Of a DNA stretch of 64,000 bases, positions 43,985 to 51,171 are shown piece by piece (within the stretch, counting starts at the first letter, position 1; every line of letters begins with the position of its first letter). Source of the DNA: Sedimenticola_A sp040506425 (GTDB taxonomy: Bacteria; Pseudomonadota; Gammaproteobacteria; Chromatiales; Chromatiaceae). Location of the stretch: positions 558,001-622,000 of the forward strand of contig OZ245051.1 of assembly GCA_965224515.1 (NCBI GenBank), given 5' to 3'. A program made the position numbers and the translations under genes. A model generated the notes under the pieces. It was not told where the DNA came from, made no database searches, and worked only from the letters and a program-made list of their open reading frames with translations.

Positions 43985-44452
43985 ATGTCGGACCCCAGAA
44001 TCATCAAGAAGTACCCCAACCGCAGGCTCTACGATACAGAGTTGAGCCGTTACATCACCCTTGCGGACATCCGCGAGCTGGTCATGAAGGGCGTTGATTT
44101 CCAGGTTATCGACACCAACAGCAAAGAGGACCTGACACGGTCCATCCTGCTGCAGATCATGCTGGAGGAGGAGTCCGGTGGACAGCCCCTGTTCAGCGCC
44201 AACATGCTCTCCCAGATCATCCGCTTCTATGGCGGCACCATACAGGGCATGTTTGCCCGCTACCTCGAAGAGAGCCTCACCATGTTCGCCCAGCAGCAGG
44301 ATCAGATGCGCAGCGGCATCGACACCGACCCCATGAAGGCGATGACCGACCTGGCCCAGCGCAACATGCAGATCTGGACCGACATGCAGAGCAGTTTTTT
44401 CAAGGCAGCCGGTTTCCACAACCAGAACCGGGACAACGGCTCAGACAAGTAG
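43985..44452 (+). CDS. phaR: PHA synthesis repressor PhaR
   Basis: The start at 43985 (MSDPRIIKKYPNRRLYDT) has a GAGGAA site and gives 155 aa. The N-terminal 60 residues are the PhaR/PhbR DNA-binding domain (KKYPNRRLYDTELSRYITL), followed by the accumulation-regulator domain (RSILLQIMLEEESGGQPLFS). PhaR binds both operator DNA and PHB granules; when granules form it leaves the DNA and phasin is made. The palindrome immediately downstream, at the phaP promoter, is the natural target. Confidence 0.94.
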   Translation: MSDPRIIKKYPNRRLYDTELSRYITLADIRELVMKGVDFQVIDTNSKEDLTRSILLQIMLEEESGGQPLFSANMLSQIIRFYGGTIQGMFARYLEESLTMFAQQQDQMRSGIDTDPMKAMTDLAQRNMQIWTDMQSSFFKAAGFHNQNRDNGSDK

Positions 44453-44499
44453 CACCTGGCGGATACCCTTCGCCCCCATCACCTATTTCTCCTGAAGAG

Positions 44500-44528
44500 A
44501 ACTATTTTGTGCACTGCACAAAATAGTT
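44500..44528. promoter_or_regulatory. 29-bp perfect palindrome, candidate PhaR operator
   Basis: AACTATTTTGTGCA (44500-44513) and its exact reverse complement (44515-44528) flank one central base. It overlaps the first two bases of the -35 box of the phaP promoter and has the TGCA-rich core expected for PhaR sites. Its position between phaR and phaP makes PhaR the obvious ligand. It could also fold as an RNA hairpin after phaR, but has no T-run. Confidence 0.7.
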
Positions 44529-44555
44529 GACAACCTATGCCCAGTTTAATATGCT
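44527..44555 (+). promoter_or_regulatory. Predicted sigma-70 promoter of phaP
   Basis: A perfect TTGACA (44527-44532) is separated by 17 bp from TATGCT (44550-44555). Transcription would start near 44562, some 45 nt before the phaP start codon. Repressor bound to the overlapping palindrome would block it. Confidence 0.7.
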
Positions 44556-44605
44556 GCACCGCAATATTGCTGCGACGCACAAACAACTTACAGGGAACTA
44601 CTGAC

Positions 44606-44977
44606 ATGACGACTGCAAAAGAAAATCTGGAAATGCTTAAAGAGTTCGGCACCAACGGCTACGAAGGTGCACGCGCACTGGGCGAACTGAACCTGCGCAC
44701 CTGGGAAAAGATGGCCGAGGCACAGATGGCCACTTTCAGCCTGTTCGTTGACACAGGTATTGCGCAGATGAAACTGGCTTCCGAGTCCAAGGACCCCAAG
44801 GAACTGGTCGATGGCCAGGTAGAGATTGCCAAGAAACTGGGCGAAGAGCTGGTCTCCAAGGGTCGTGAGACCATGGAATTGACCAACGAAGTACGCGACG
44901 AGTACAGCGCCCTGGTAGAGAAAGGCGTCAGCCAGTTCACCGGTAAAATCAACGAAGCCACACAGAAGGCTGCCTGA
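44606..44977 (+). CDS. phaP: Phasin
   Basis: The start at 44606 (MTTAKENLEMLKEFGTNG) has a CAGGGA site and gives 123 aa; an earlier frame from 44537 lies inside the promoter. The product is an all-helical amphipathic phasin_2-like protein (TWEKMAEAQMATFSLFVDTG, GRETMELTNEVRDEYSALVE), ending TQKAA. Phasins coat PHB granules and limit their size. It is followed 26 nt later by the second phaB gene. Confidence 0.9.
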   Translation: MTTAKENLEMLKEFGTNGYEGARALGELNLRTWEKMAEAQMATFSLFVDTGIAQMKLASESKDPKELVDGQVEIAKKLGEELVSKGRETMELTNEVRDEYSALVEKGVSQFTGKINEATQKAA

Positions 44978-45003
44978 TCGAACGTCTTCTGGAGAGCTGA
45001 GTA

Positions 45004-45753
45004 ATGAGTGAAAACAAGCGAACTGCAGTTGTAACCGGCGGTATCGGCGGTATTGGAACCGCCATCTGCCAACGCCTGGCAAACGATGGTTACCAGGTTG
45101 TCGCAACCTACCATCCAGCTGAAGAAGAGAAACTTGCCGAGTGGAGCGCAGCCCGCGAGGCCGAAGGCCACCAGATCGCCCTGGCTGCCGGCGACGTCTC
45201 TTCTGCTGAAGACAGCGCACGCATGATGACTGACATAGAGAGCCAGTTCGGCAGCGTCGACATCCTGGTCAACTGCGCCGGCATCACCCGCGACACCACC
45301 ATGAAGCGGATGGAGCCCGAGCAGTGGGATGCCGTGATCGACACCAACCTGAGCAGTGTCTTCTATGTCACCAAGCCGGTATGGGAAGGGATGCTGAACC
45401 GTGGTTTCGGCCGTGTCATCAACATCTCCTCCGTCAACGGCCAGCGCGGCCAGTTCGGCCAGGTCAACTATGCAGCCGCCAAGGCGGGCATGCATGGCAT
45501 CACCATGACCCTGGCCCAGGAAGGCGCGACCAAGAACGTGACCGTGAACACCGTGTCACCTGGCTATGTAAAAACCGCAATGACCGATGCCATCCGTGAA
45601 GACATCCGCGAATCGATCATTGCCGGCATCCCCATGAAACGCATGGGACTGCCCGAAGAGATCGCCTCAACAGTGGCCTTTCTGGCTTCTGAAGAGCAGG
45701 CATATGTCACCGGGGCCAACATCCCGGTAAATGGCGGACTCTTCATTAGCTGA
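45004..45753 (+). CDS. phaB: Acetoacetyl-CoA reductase (second copy)
   Basis: The 249-residue short-chain dehydrogenase has the cofactor motif TGGIGGIG, NCAGITRD and the active-site YAAAKAGMHGITMT, and ends GANIPVNGGLFIS. It is clearly related to the product of 43101-43847 but differs throughout, so the duplication is not recent. Being cotranscribed with phaP, it would be induced when granules form, whereas the first copy follows phaA. The phaP-phaB order is the one known from Allochromatium. Confidence 0.94.
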   Translation: MSENKRTAVVTGGIGGIGTAICQRLANDGYQVVATYHPAEEEKLAEWSAAREAEGHQIALAAGDVSSAEDSARMMTDIESQFGSVDILVNCAGITRDTTMKRMEPEQWDAVIDTNLSSVFYVTKPVWEGMLNRGFGRVINISSVNGQRGQFGQVNYAAAKAGMHGITMTLAQEGATKNVTVNTVSPGYVKTAMTDAIREDIRESIIAGIPMKRMGLPEEIASTVAFLASEEQAYVTGANIPVNGGLFIS

Positions 45754-45789
45754 TCCTCCTCTCTCTGAACAGTGCATAGAGAGCTTTTT

Positions 45790-45817
45790 GCCCGGCACCC
45801 CGCCGGGCATTTTTTTA
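45790..45817 (+). terminator. Rho-independent terminator of phaP-phaB
   Basis: GCCCGGC (45790-45796) pairs with GCCGGGC (45802-45808) around a 5-nt loop and is followed by A and a run of seven T. Confidence 0.9.
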
Positions 45818-45954
45818 GGCTCTGTTCCAAGCTGAAGTATGTTGTTGATTTTCTGTAGGTCGGCCTTCAGGCCGACATGTCGGGCTAAAGCCCGACCTAC
45901 AAGGGTTGCAGATAAAACTACGCTAGCTTTCCATACTTAACTGGAACAGAACCT
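45817..45954. mobile_element. 138-bp MITE-like element carrying a REP core
   Basis: Imperfect terminal inverted repeats (AGGCTCTGTTCCAAGCTGAA... at 45817-45841 and the complement of AGGTTCTGTTCCAGTTAAG... at 45932-45954) flank a REP-like double hairpin at 45854-45901 (TGTAGGTCGGCCTTCAGGCC, then GTCGGGCTAAAGCCCGAC). The REP core matches the one at 5071-5135, which lacks these ends. No coding capacity; the left end begins within the terminator T-run. Confidence 0.6.
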
Positions 45955-46139
45955 GTTTATTTACAGGATGTACGGTATCCGCGGGCGTTTATCCCTGGGA
46001 GGTACAGGGATGCGCACAACTCCAGGGGTGAAGGAGTTAGAGCAAAGCAGGATGCCAGGGCCGGGAAGCGGCTTTGTCATGTCATACATCCCGGGTCATA
46101 ATCGGCTTCCCGATAATATAACAACGACAAAACCGATAG

Positions 46140-47042
46140 ATGACCTCGGATAGCCAGCAAAGCGACCACACCACCGGGGCCATAACGGTAACCCTGGGTG
46201 TCCTGATTTTGAGCTTCGACGCCCTGCTCATACGCCTGGCAGATGCACCGGCCTGGGACGTTGTCTTCTGGCGCGGCGCTTTCATGGCCTTCTCCCTGTT
46301 TCTGGTCATCTCTTTTCAGAAACAGCGGAACAGCATGCAGCGGTTCATCAGTTTCGGTTGGGCAGCCCTGTTCACCGCCCTGCTTCAGGGGGTGGGCAGC
46401 GCACTGTTCGTACTGGCAGTCAGTCACACCAGCGTTGCCAATACCGTGGTACTGATCGCCACCGCACCACTGTTTGCAGCCATCGCCAGCCACTTCTTCC
46501 TCAAAGAGCGGGTACACCTGCGCACCTGGATATCCTGTGTCATTGTTGTTTTAGGTGTCGGACTTGTCTTCAGCAGTGCCATAGAGCTCGAACAGAACAC
46601 GGGAAACATCTATGCCATTCTCGCCGCCATGACCCTGGGTGGAAATCTCACTATCCTGCGGCGCCATCACGACTTACCACGGATGCCGGTTGTGGCGGTC
46701 AGCGGGATCGTCACTGCCCTGCTTGCTCTCCCCCTCAGCGCCCCCCTCCTGCTCTCCACAGAGAGTTATGCCTGGTTGGCCCTTATGGGTGTGGTTCAGA
46801 TGCCAATAGCCTTGGTGCTCATCACATCAGGTACCCGCTACCTGACCTCCCCGGAGGTGAGCCTCTTCCTGCTCATGGAGACCCTGTTCGGTCCCATCTG
46901 GGTATGGCTGGTATTGGGAGAAACCGTCTCCAGGCAGACCCTGGTCGGAGGCATGATCATCATCGGCACACTGGTCATCTACAGCTGGCGAAACATTCAA
47001 CACAACCGGGCGACCTCGTCCCAGGTATTTGTTGAAGATTAA
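46140..47042 (+). CDS. EamA/DMT-family transporter
   Basis: The 300-residue protein has ten predicted helices in two EamA repeats, with LGVLILSFDALLIRLADAP at the start, SVANTVVLIATAPLFAAIAS near the end of the first repeat and ETLFGPIWVWLVLGETVS near the end of the second. It is an exporter or importer of small metabolites; the substrate cannot be deduced. It is intact, unlike the related gene at 7259-8491. The 98 bp after it end in a small cysteine-containing gene. Confidence 0.88.
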   Translation: MTSDSQQSDHTTGAITVTLGVLILSFDALLIRLADAPAWDVVFWRGAFMAFSLFLVISFQKQRNSMQRFISFGWAALFTALLQGVGSALFVLAVSHTSVANTVVLIATAPLFAAIASHFFLKERVHLRTWISCVIVVLGVGLVFSSAIELEQNTGNIYAILAAMTLGGNLTILRRHHDLPRMPVVAVSGIVTALLALPLSAPLLLSTESYAWLALMGVVQMPIALVLITSGTRYLTSPEVSLFLLMETLFGPIWVWLVLGETVSRQTLVGGMIIIGTLVIYSWRNIQHNRATSSQVFVED

Positions 47043-47137
47043 CCGGCTTTTTTTCGTTATATGACTGGATTTTTCCGCCTCCCGGCCGATACTTACAAGT
47101 GAGGAATCCATTTCAACTCAACCTCACGGAAAACACC

Positions 47138-47344
47138 ATGAACGCCCAATTGAAACATGCCCTGTGCGCCTCCTGCGGCCATGAGGTAGTAGCCGGTGTT
47201 GCCTGCGACTGGCAACCCCAATCCTGCCCATTCCTCAAAGCGGAAAGACTCCAGAACCTCGAAACACCGAGCCTGCATCTGAGAGAGATCACAGTGGCTT
47301 GCGCCCAGCCGGGTGAGTTCGACGCGGTACGCGGCGAAGAGTGA
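47138..47344 (+). CDS. Small cysteine-containing protein of unknown function
   Basis: The 68-residue product from the ATG at 47138 contains a CASCG pair, CDWQPQSCP and a later single cysteine, suggesting metal binding or redox chemistry. A GTG at 47099 would add 13 residues, but the ATG has a CGGAAA site and is more likely. I do not recognise the family. It stands alone between the EamA transporter gene and the TetR gene that faces it. Confidence 0.45.
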   Translation: MNAQLKHALCASCGHEVVAGVACDWQPQSCPFLKAERLQNLETPSLHLREITVACAQPGEFDAVRGEE

Positions 47345-47410
47345 TAAACAAGACTCCTGCCGGGCCATGGGAATAGCCCGCTCCTACTGCAATTCAGATA
47401 AGATTGCCAG

Positions 47411-48010
47411 CTATTGTGTGTAGCCCGCCAGGTAGTTCACCACCAGGGATTCGGCAATTGCTGCCGTTGAGCCGGCATTAGCCTTCTCCAGGCTCCCGGA
47501 AAGTCCGAGAATGCAGACTCCATGAATGCCACTCCAGAGCGCATGAGCTGCGAGACGTACCTCCTTGTCACTGCGGCGTTCATCCAGGTCCCCCAACTGC
47601 CCCTCCACCAGTGAGAAGAGCCGCTCAATCTTCTCCTGAAACCAGGCCGGTGCACTCTCCCCTTCCGGGAGCCGGTGCTCGTAGATCGCCCCCCACAGAT
47701 TGGGATGAGTAAATGCAAACTCCACGTAGGCCATAGCCAGTTTCAGGATACAGCGTTCAGGTTTTCGACAACTGCGGACCACCGTATCCAGAACACTGTA
47801 AAGATCATCCAGGGTGCCTGCATTCAAGTGAAGCACAAGATCATCCAGGTTGCGGAACACGACATAAAGAGTTCCCGGGGCATACCCGATCTCGGTTGCC
47901 ACCTTGCGGGCCGTCAGCCCTTTCAGCCCCTCGTCGGCAACCAGCACCCTTGCTGCCTCGAGGGCCATACTACTGATCTCTTCGCGACTGTGGTCACTAC
48001 GCCTGCCCAT
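47411..48010 (-). CDS. TetR-family transcriptional regulator
   Basis: The 199-residue protein has the TetR N-terminal domain: ARVLVADEGLKGLTARKVA and the recognition helix GYAPGTLYVVFRNLDDLVLH. The C-terminal ligand domain resembles TetR_C_33/WHG-type (YEHRLPEGESAPAWFQEKIE). It is divergent from the VIT-vWA/rhombosortase genes, and the 180-bp spacer contains four copies of a TGAAC-N3-GTTCA palindrome, the normal arrangement for a regulator controlling itself and its neighbour. The inducer is unknown. Confidence 0.9.
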   Translation of the reverse strand: MGRRSDHSREEISSMALEAARVLVADEGLKGLTARKVATEIGYAPGTLYVVFRNLDDLVLHLNAGTLDDLYSVLDTVVRSCRKPERCILKLAMAYVEFAFTHPNLWGAIYEHRLPEGESAPAWFQEKIERLFSLVEGQLGDLDERRSDKEVRLAAHALWSGIHGVCILGLSGSLEKANAGSTAAIAESLVVNYLAGYTQ

Positions 48011-48059
48011 TCCGGATCACCTGCTTCAATCAAAGAATGATTAGAGATTAGATGATTTG

Positions 48060-48176
48060 TGAACATCGTTCAAAATTATTATTGAACATTGTTCATTAAT
48101 CAGCTATAAATTGAACATAGTTTAAAAAAGCCGTTCCGACGGCCTTCTTTAACCCTTGATATTGAACATTGTTCAA
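48060..48176. promoter_or_regulatory. Four TGAAC-N3-GTTCA operators between TetR gene and VIT-vWA gene
   Basis: Copies are TGAACATCGTTCA (48060-48072), TGAACATTGTTCA (48083-48095), TGAACATAGTTTA (48112-48124, one mismatch) and TTGAACATTGTTCAA (48162-48176, perfect). The last ends just before the AAAGGAG ribosome site of the VIT-vWA gene. The first two lie close to the TetR start. A short GCCGT/ACGGC hairpin (48130-48143), with a T-run on the minus strand, sits between copies three and four. These are the likely TetR binding sites. Confidence 0.8.
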
Positions 48177-48190
48177 TAAAGGAGATGACA

Positions 48191-50287
48191 ATGACACAAG
48201 CACGGAAACCCTCGGTTTGGGGACTCACACTTATCCTCGCCTTTTTCACCCTGTGGTATTCAGTATCCGAGGCCGCCGGCCTGCTGACACCCTCAGACAA
48301 GAGCCTGCCGGAACTAGAGATCAAGACCCACGACGTGGAGGTAACCATTGAAGACGGCTACGCCATCACCCGGGTCGAGCAGACATTCCACAACCCCCAC
48401 GCCTCCGATCTTGAGGCAATCTACTCCTTCCCTGTCCCCGAACACGGCGCAGTAGCTGAATTCACCATGTGGATAGACGGCAAGCCGGTCAGTGGCGAGG
48501 TACTGGAGAAGAAGGAGGCGCGCAAAGTCTACGAAGAGGAGAAGGCCGCCGGCCGCGATGCCGGTCTAACCGAAAAAGATAGCTACAAGACGTTCGATAT
48601 CAGCGTATCCCCGGTACGCGCAGGCCAGGATACCCGCATCCGCCTGGTCTATCTACAACCTGCTCATGTGGATACCGGCATAGGTCGTTATGTCTACCCG
48701 CTTGAAGAGGGTGGCGTGGACGAGGAGAAACTGGCCTTCTGGACCGCCAATGAAAAGGTCCGGGAGCGATTCAGCTTCAAGCTCAAACTGAAGTCAGCCT
48801 GGCCAGTGGATGCCCTTCGTGCACCCAGCCATCCCCAGGCAATGGTCAGCCGCCAGAGCGAGGGCGAGTGGGATCTGCTCATCGACAGTCAGGGCAATAC
48901 GATGAATCCAGCCCAAGCCGGCTCTGCCGCAGAAAAAGCGGGCCAACCCTCAACCACCAGCGGCACAACACCCCAGCATGTCTACAACCTGGATAAAGAC
49001 CTTGTGGTTTATTGGCGCCAGGCCGATGGGCTTCCCGGCTCTGTGGAACTGACTGCACACAAACCAGAGAGTGGGAAAAAAGGTACCTTCATGATGGTGA
49101 TCACCCCCGGCGATGATCTCAAGCCGATCACCGAAGGCAGTGACTGGATTTTCGTACTCGACATCTCCGGCTCCATGAACGGGAAGTACGCATCCCTGGC
49201 TGATGGCGTTCAGCGTGCCCTCAAGTCGATGCGTCTAAATGACAGGTTCCGCGTGGTGCTGTTCAACAACAATGCCCGGGAGCTGACCAATGGCTACACC
49301 GCGGCAACCCCCGAAAACGTGGCGCGCTTTACGGATAAGGTTGCACGGGTTCAACCGGGGCAGAGCACAAATCTGTTTGCCGGCCTCTCCCTGGGTCTGA
49401 ACGGTATTGATGCAGACCGCACATCATCCATCGTGCTGGTGACCGATGGTGTTGCAAATGTGGGTGAAACACGGCAGCGACGTTTCCTGGATCTGGTGGA
49501 AAAGAAGGATGTCCGCCTCTTCACCTTCATTATGGGCAACAGTGCCAACCGTCCGCTCCTGGAAGTGCTGACCAAGGCGTCCAACGGTTTTGCAGCCAGC
49601 ATCTCAAACAGCGATGACATCGTCGGTCAGATCCTGCTGGCAAAGAGCAAGGTGACACACGAAGCGATGCATGATGTTCGTATTGAGATCGATGGCGTCA
49701 AGACCTCGAACCTGACCCCCAAGCAAATTGGCAGCCTCTATCGTGGCCAGCAGCTTGTGATTCTGGGGCACTACCGTGGCGATGGAGAGGCCGAGATCAC
49801 CCTCAAAGGCAAGATTTCGGGTGCAAAGCAGGAGTACAAAACCAGCTTCGTCTTCCCCGAAACTGCAACAGAGAACCCGGAACTGGAACGCCTTTGGGCC
49901 TACGCCACAATCGAAAACCTGGTCACAGAAATGGAGGACTTCGGCGAGAAGGCTGATCTGAAACAGGCTGTTATAGACCTGGGTGTCGAGCATGGACTGG
50001 TCACTGACTACACATCCATGGTGGTAATGAGCGACCATATGTTCGAAAAACGGGGTATCGAACGCCGCAACAAGAAACGCCTGGCTGTTGAAGAGGCGGC
50101 ACGCCAGCAACGTACACAACGTGCCGTTCAACCCCGCCACGTTGATACAGCCCGTCCAATGTACAACGGCAACCGCGCAACAACCCGCAGCTCTTCAGGT
50201 GGCGGGGCAGTAGACCCCTTCGGCCTGTTGATCATGCTCTCCATCCCCCTGGCAATGCTGGTTCGCCGGAAGGGACAGAAGGGCTGA
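48191..50287 (+). CDS. Secreted VIT and vWA domain protein with GlyGly-CTERM-like tail
   Basis: The ATG at 48191 lies six bases after an AAAGGAG site; the ATG at 48185 abuts it and is unlikely. The 698-residue product has a signal peptide (LTLILAFFTLWYSVSEAAG), a VIT domain (about 40-165: VEVTIEDGYAITRVEQTF, YSFPVPEHGAV), a vWA domain (about 317-490) with an intact MIDAS (LDISGSMNGK, D324/S326/S328; TNL; VTDG) and a tail: Ser/Gly-rich SSSGGGAVDP, a hydrophobic helix and RRKGQKG. This architecture matches the marine proteobacterial sortase target family, but here the tail looks like a rhombosortase signal and a rhombosortase follows. Likely an envelope or secreted metal-dependent adhesion protein; ligand unknown. 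Confidence 0.9.
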   Translation: MTQARKPSVWGLTLILAFFTLWYSVSEAAGLLTPSDKSLPELEIKTHDVEVTIEDGYAITRVEQTFHNPHASDLEAIYSFPVPEHGAVAEFTMWIDGKPVSGEVLEKKEARKVYEEEKAAGRDAGLTEKDSYKTFDISVSPVRAGQDTRIRLVYLQPAHVDTGIGRYVYPLEEGGVDEEKLAFWTANEKVRERFSFKLKLKSAWPVDALRAPSHPQAMVSRQSEGEWDLLIDSQGNTMNPAQAGSAAEKAGQPSTTSGTTPQHVYNLDKDLVVYWRQADGLPGSVELTAHKPESGKKGTFMMVITPGDDLKPITEGSDWIFVLDISGSMNGKYASLADGVQRALKSMRLNDRFRVVLFNNNARELTNGYTAATPENVARFTDKVARVQPGQSTNLFAGLSLGLNGIDADRTSSIVLVTDGVANVGETRQRRFLDLVEKKDVRLFTFIMGNSANRPLLEVLTKASNGFAASISNSDDIVGQILLAKSKVTHEAMHDVRIEIDGVKTSNLTPKQIGSLYRGQQLVILGHYRGDGEAEITLKGKISGAKQEYKTSFVFPETATENPELERLWAYATIENLVTEMEDFGEKADLKQAVIDLGVEHGLVTDYTSMVVMSDHMFEKRGIERRNKKRLAVEEAARQQRTQRAVQPRHVDTARPMYNGNRATTRSSSGGGAVDPFGLLIMLSIPLAMLVRRKGQKG

Positions 50288-50290
50288 TCC

Positions 50291-50920
50291 ATGAAACAGA
50301 CCGGGTATCACAACCCAAGCCATGGCAGGATGACCCTGCCATGGCGCAGTCTCACTCTGGCGGGACTGGCCCTGGCCCTCTACATGATGCTGGGTCCTGC
50401 TCCCGAACTGCTGGTTTTGGATCGAAGCGGCATCGCGGCAGGCGAATGGTGGAGACTGTTCACCGGGCACTGGGTCCACAGCGATCCACAGCACCTGCTG
50501 ATGGATACGGCAGGGCTGTTCATCCTTGGTCTGCTATTCGAGAAGGTTTCACGGTGGCGATTTCTCATCCTGCTCACAGGCTCTGCACTCTCATTAGACC
50601 TTTTGCTTTGGCTGAACCTGCCCTGGATAGAGGCGTACTGCGGACTGTCAGGGCTGCTCAACGCCATGCTCAGTGCAGGCATGTTGCTGATGTGGCGAAA
50701 AACCGGCGACTGGATCTACCCCCTGATCTGGGTAATTGCAGCAGGAAAGATATTGGCGGAACTCTATCTCGGACAAGCGGTATTCAGCGAGACGCTCTGG
50801 CCATCGGTACCTGAGGCCCATGCCTACGGTTTACTCACAGGCGCTCTCCTTGGCAGCGCACTATTCGTTCCAACTCAAACTTTTTCAGCTGAAAGCCCTG
50901 TCAGTTTACGTGGTTTATAA
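50291..50920 (+). CDS. rrtA: Rhombosortase (rhomboid-family intramembrane protease)
   Basis: The 209-residue membrane protein has about six helices and rhombosortase motifs: GEWWRLFTGHWVHSDPQHLLMD, the catalytic serine in CGLSGLLNAM (S120) and the catalytic histidine in PEAHAYGLLTGALLG (H177). Rhombosortases cleave, and prepare for further processing, proteins with GlyGly-CTERM tails. It starts 3 nt after the VIT-vWA stop, so the pair is translationally coupled; the neighbour is its obvious substrate. A later start at 50330 is also possible. Confidence 0.88.
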   Translation: MKQTGYHNPSHGRMTLPWRSLTLAGLALALYMMLGPAPELLVLDRSGIAAGEWWRLFTGHWVHSDPQHLLMDTAGLFILGLLFEKVSRWRFLILLTGSALSLDLLLWLNLPWIEAYCGLSGLLNAMLSAGMLLMWRKTGDWIYPLIWVIAAGKILAELYLGQAVFSETLWPSVPEAHAYGLLTGALLGSALFVPTQTFSAESPVSLRGL

Positions 50921-51171
50921 AATAACCGATGCAATCGATAACTAATTGTATTTAATATTTTTTTTATTTCACGAGCCCAATAGAGGTCATCATTTTCCGC
51001 ACCATTTCTTTATTCCCTAAAAACCAAGTGTTTTTCTCTGATTATTTAGGGTCTAGCATTAGCTTGGACTGATTCTAAAATATTATTCTGACTGTGGTTT
51101 TCCTTTCTCAAAGGGACCGCTGTTTCTAACTAACAAACCGGAAATCAGGATTTACCGGGAGGTATATAAAG
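50921..51171. promoter_or_regulatory. AT-rich upstream region of dsrA
   Basis: These 250 bp are much richer in A and T than the neighbouring genes and contain no reading frame I can support. They must hold the dsrA promoter, but no clear -35/-10 pair is decisive. A GGGAGG site precedes the dsrA start. Confidence 0.5.
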
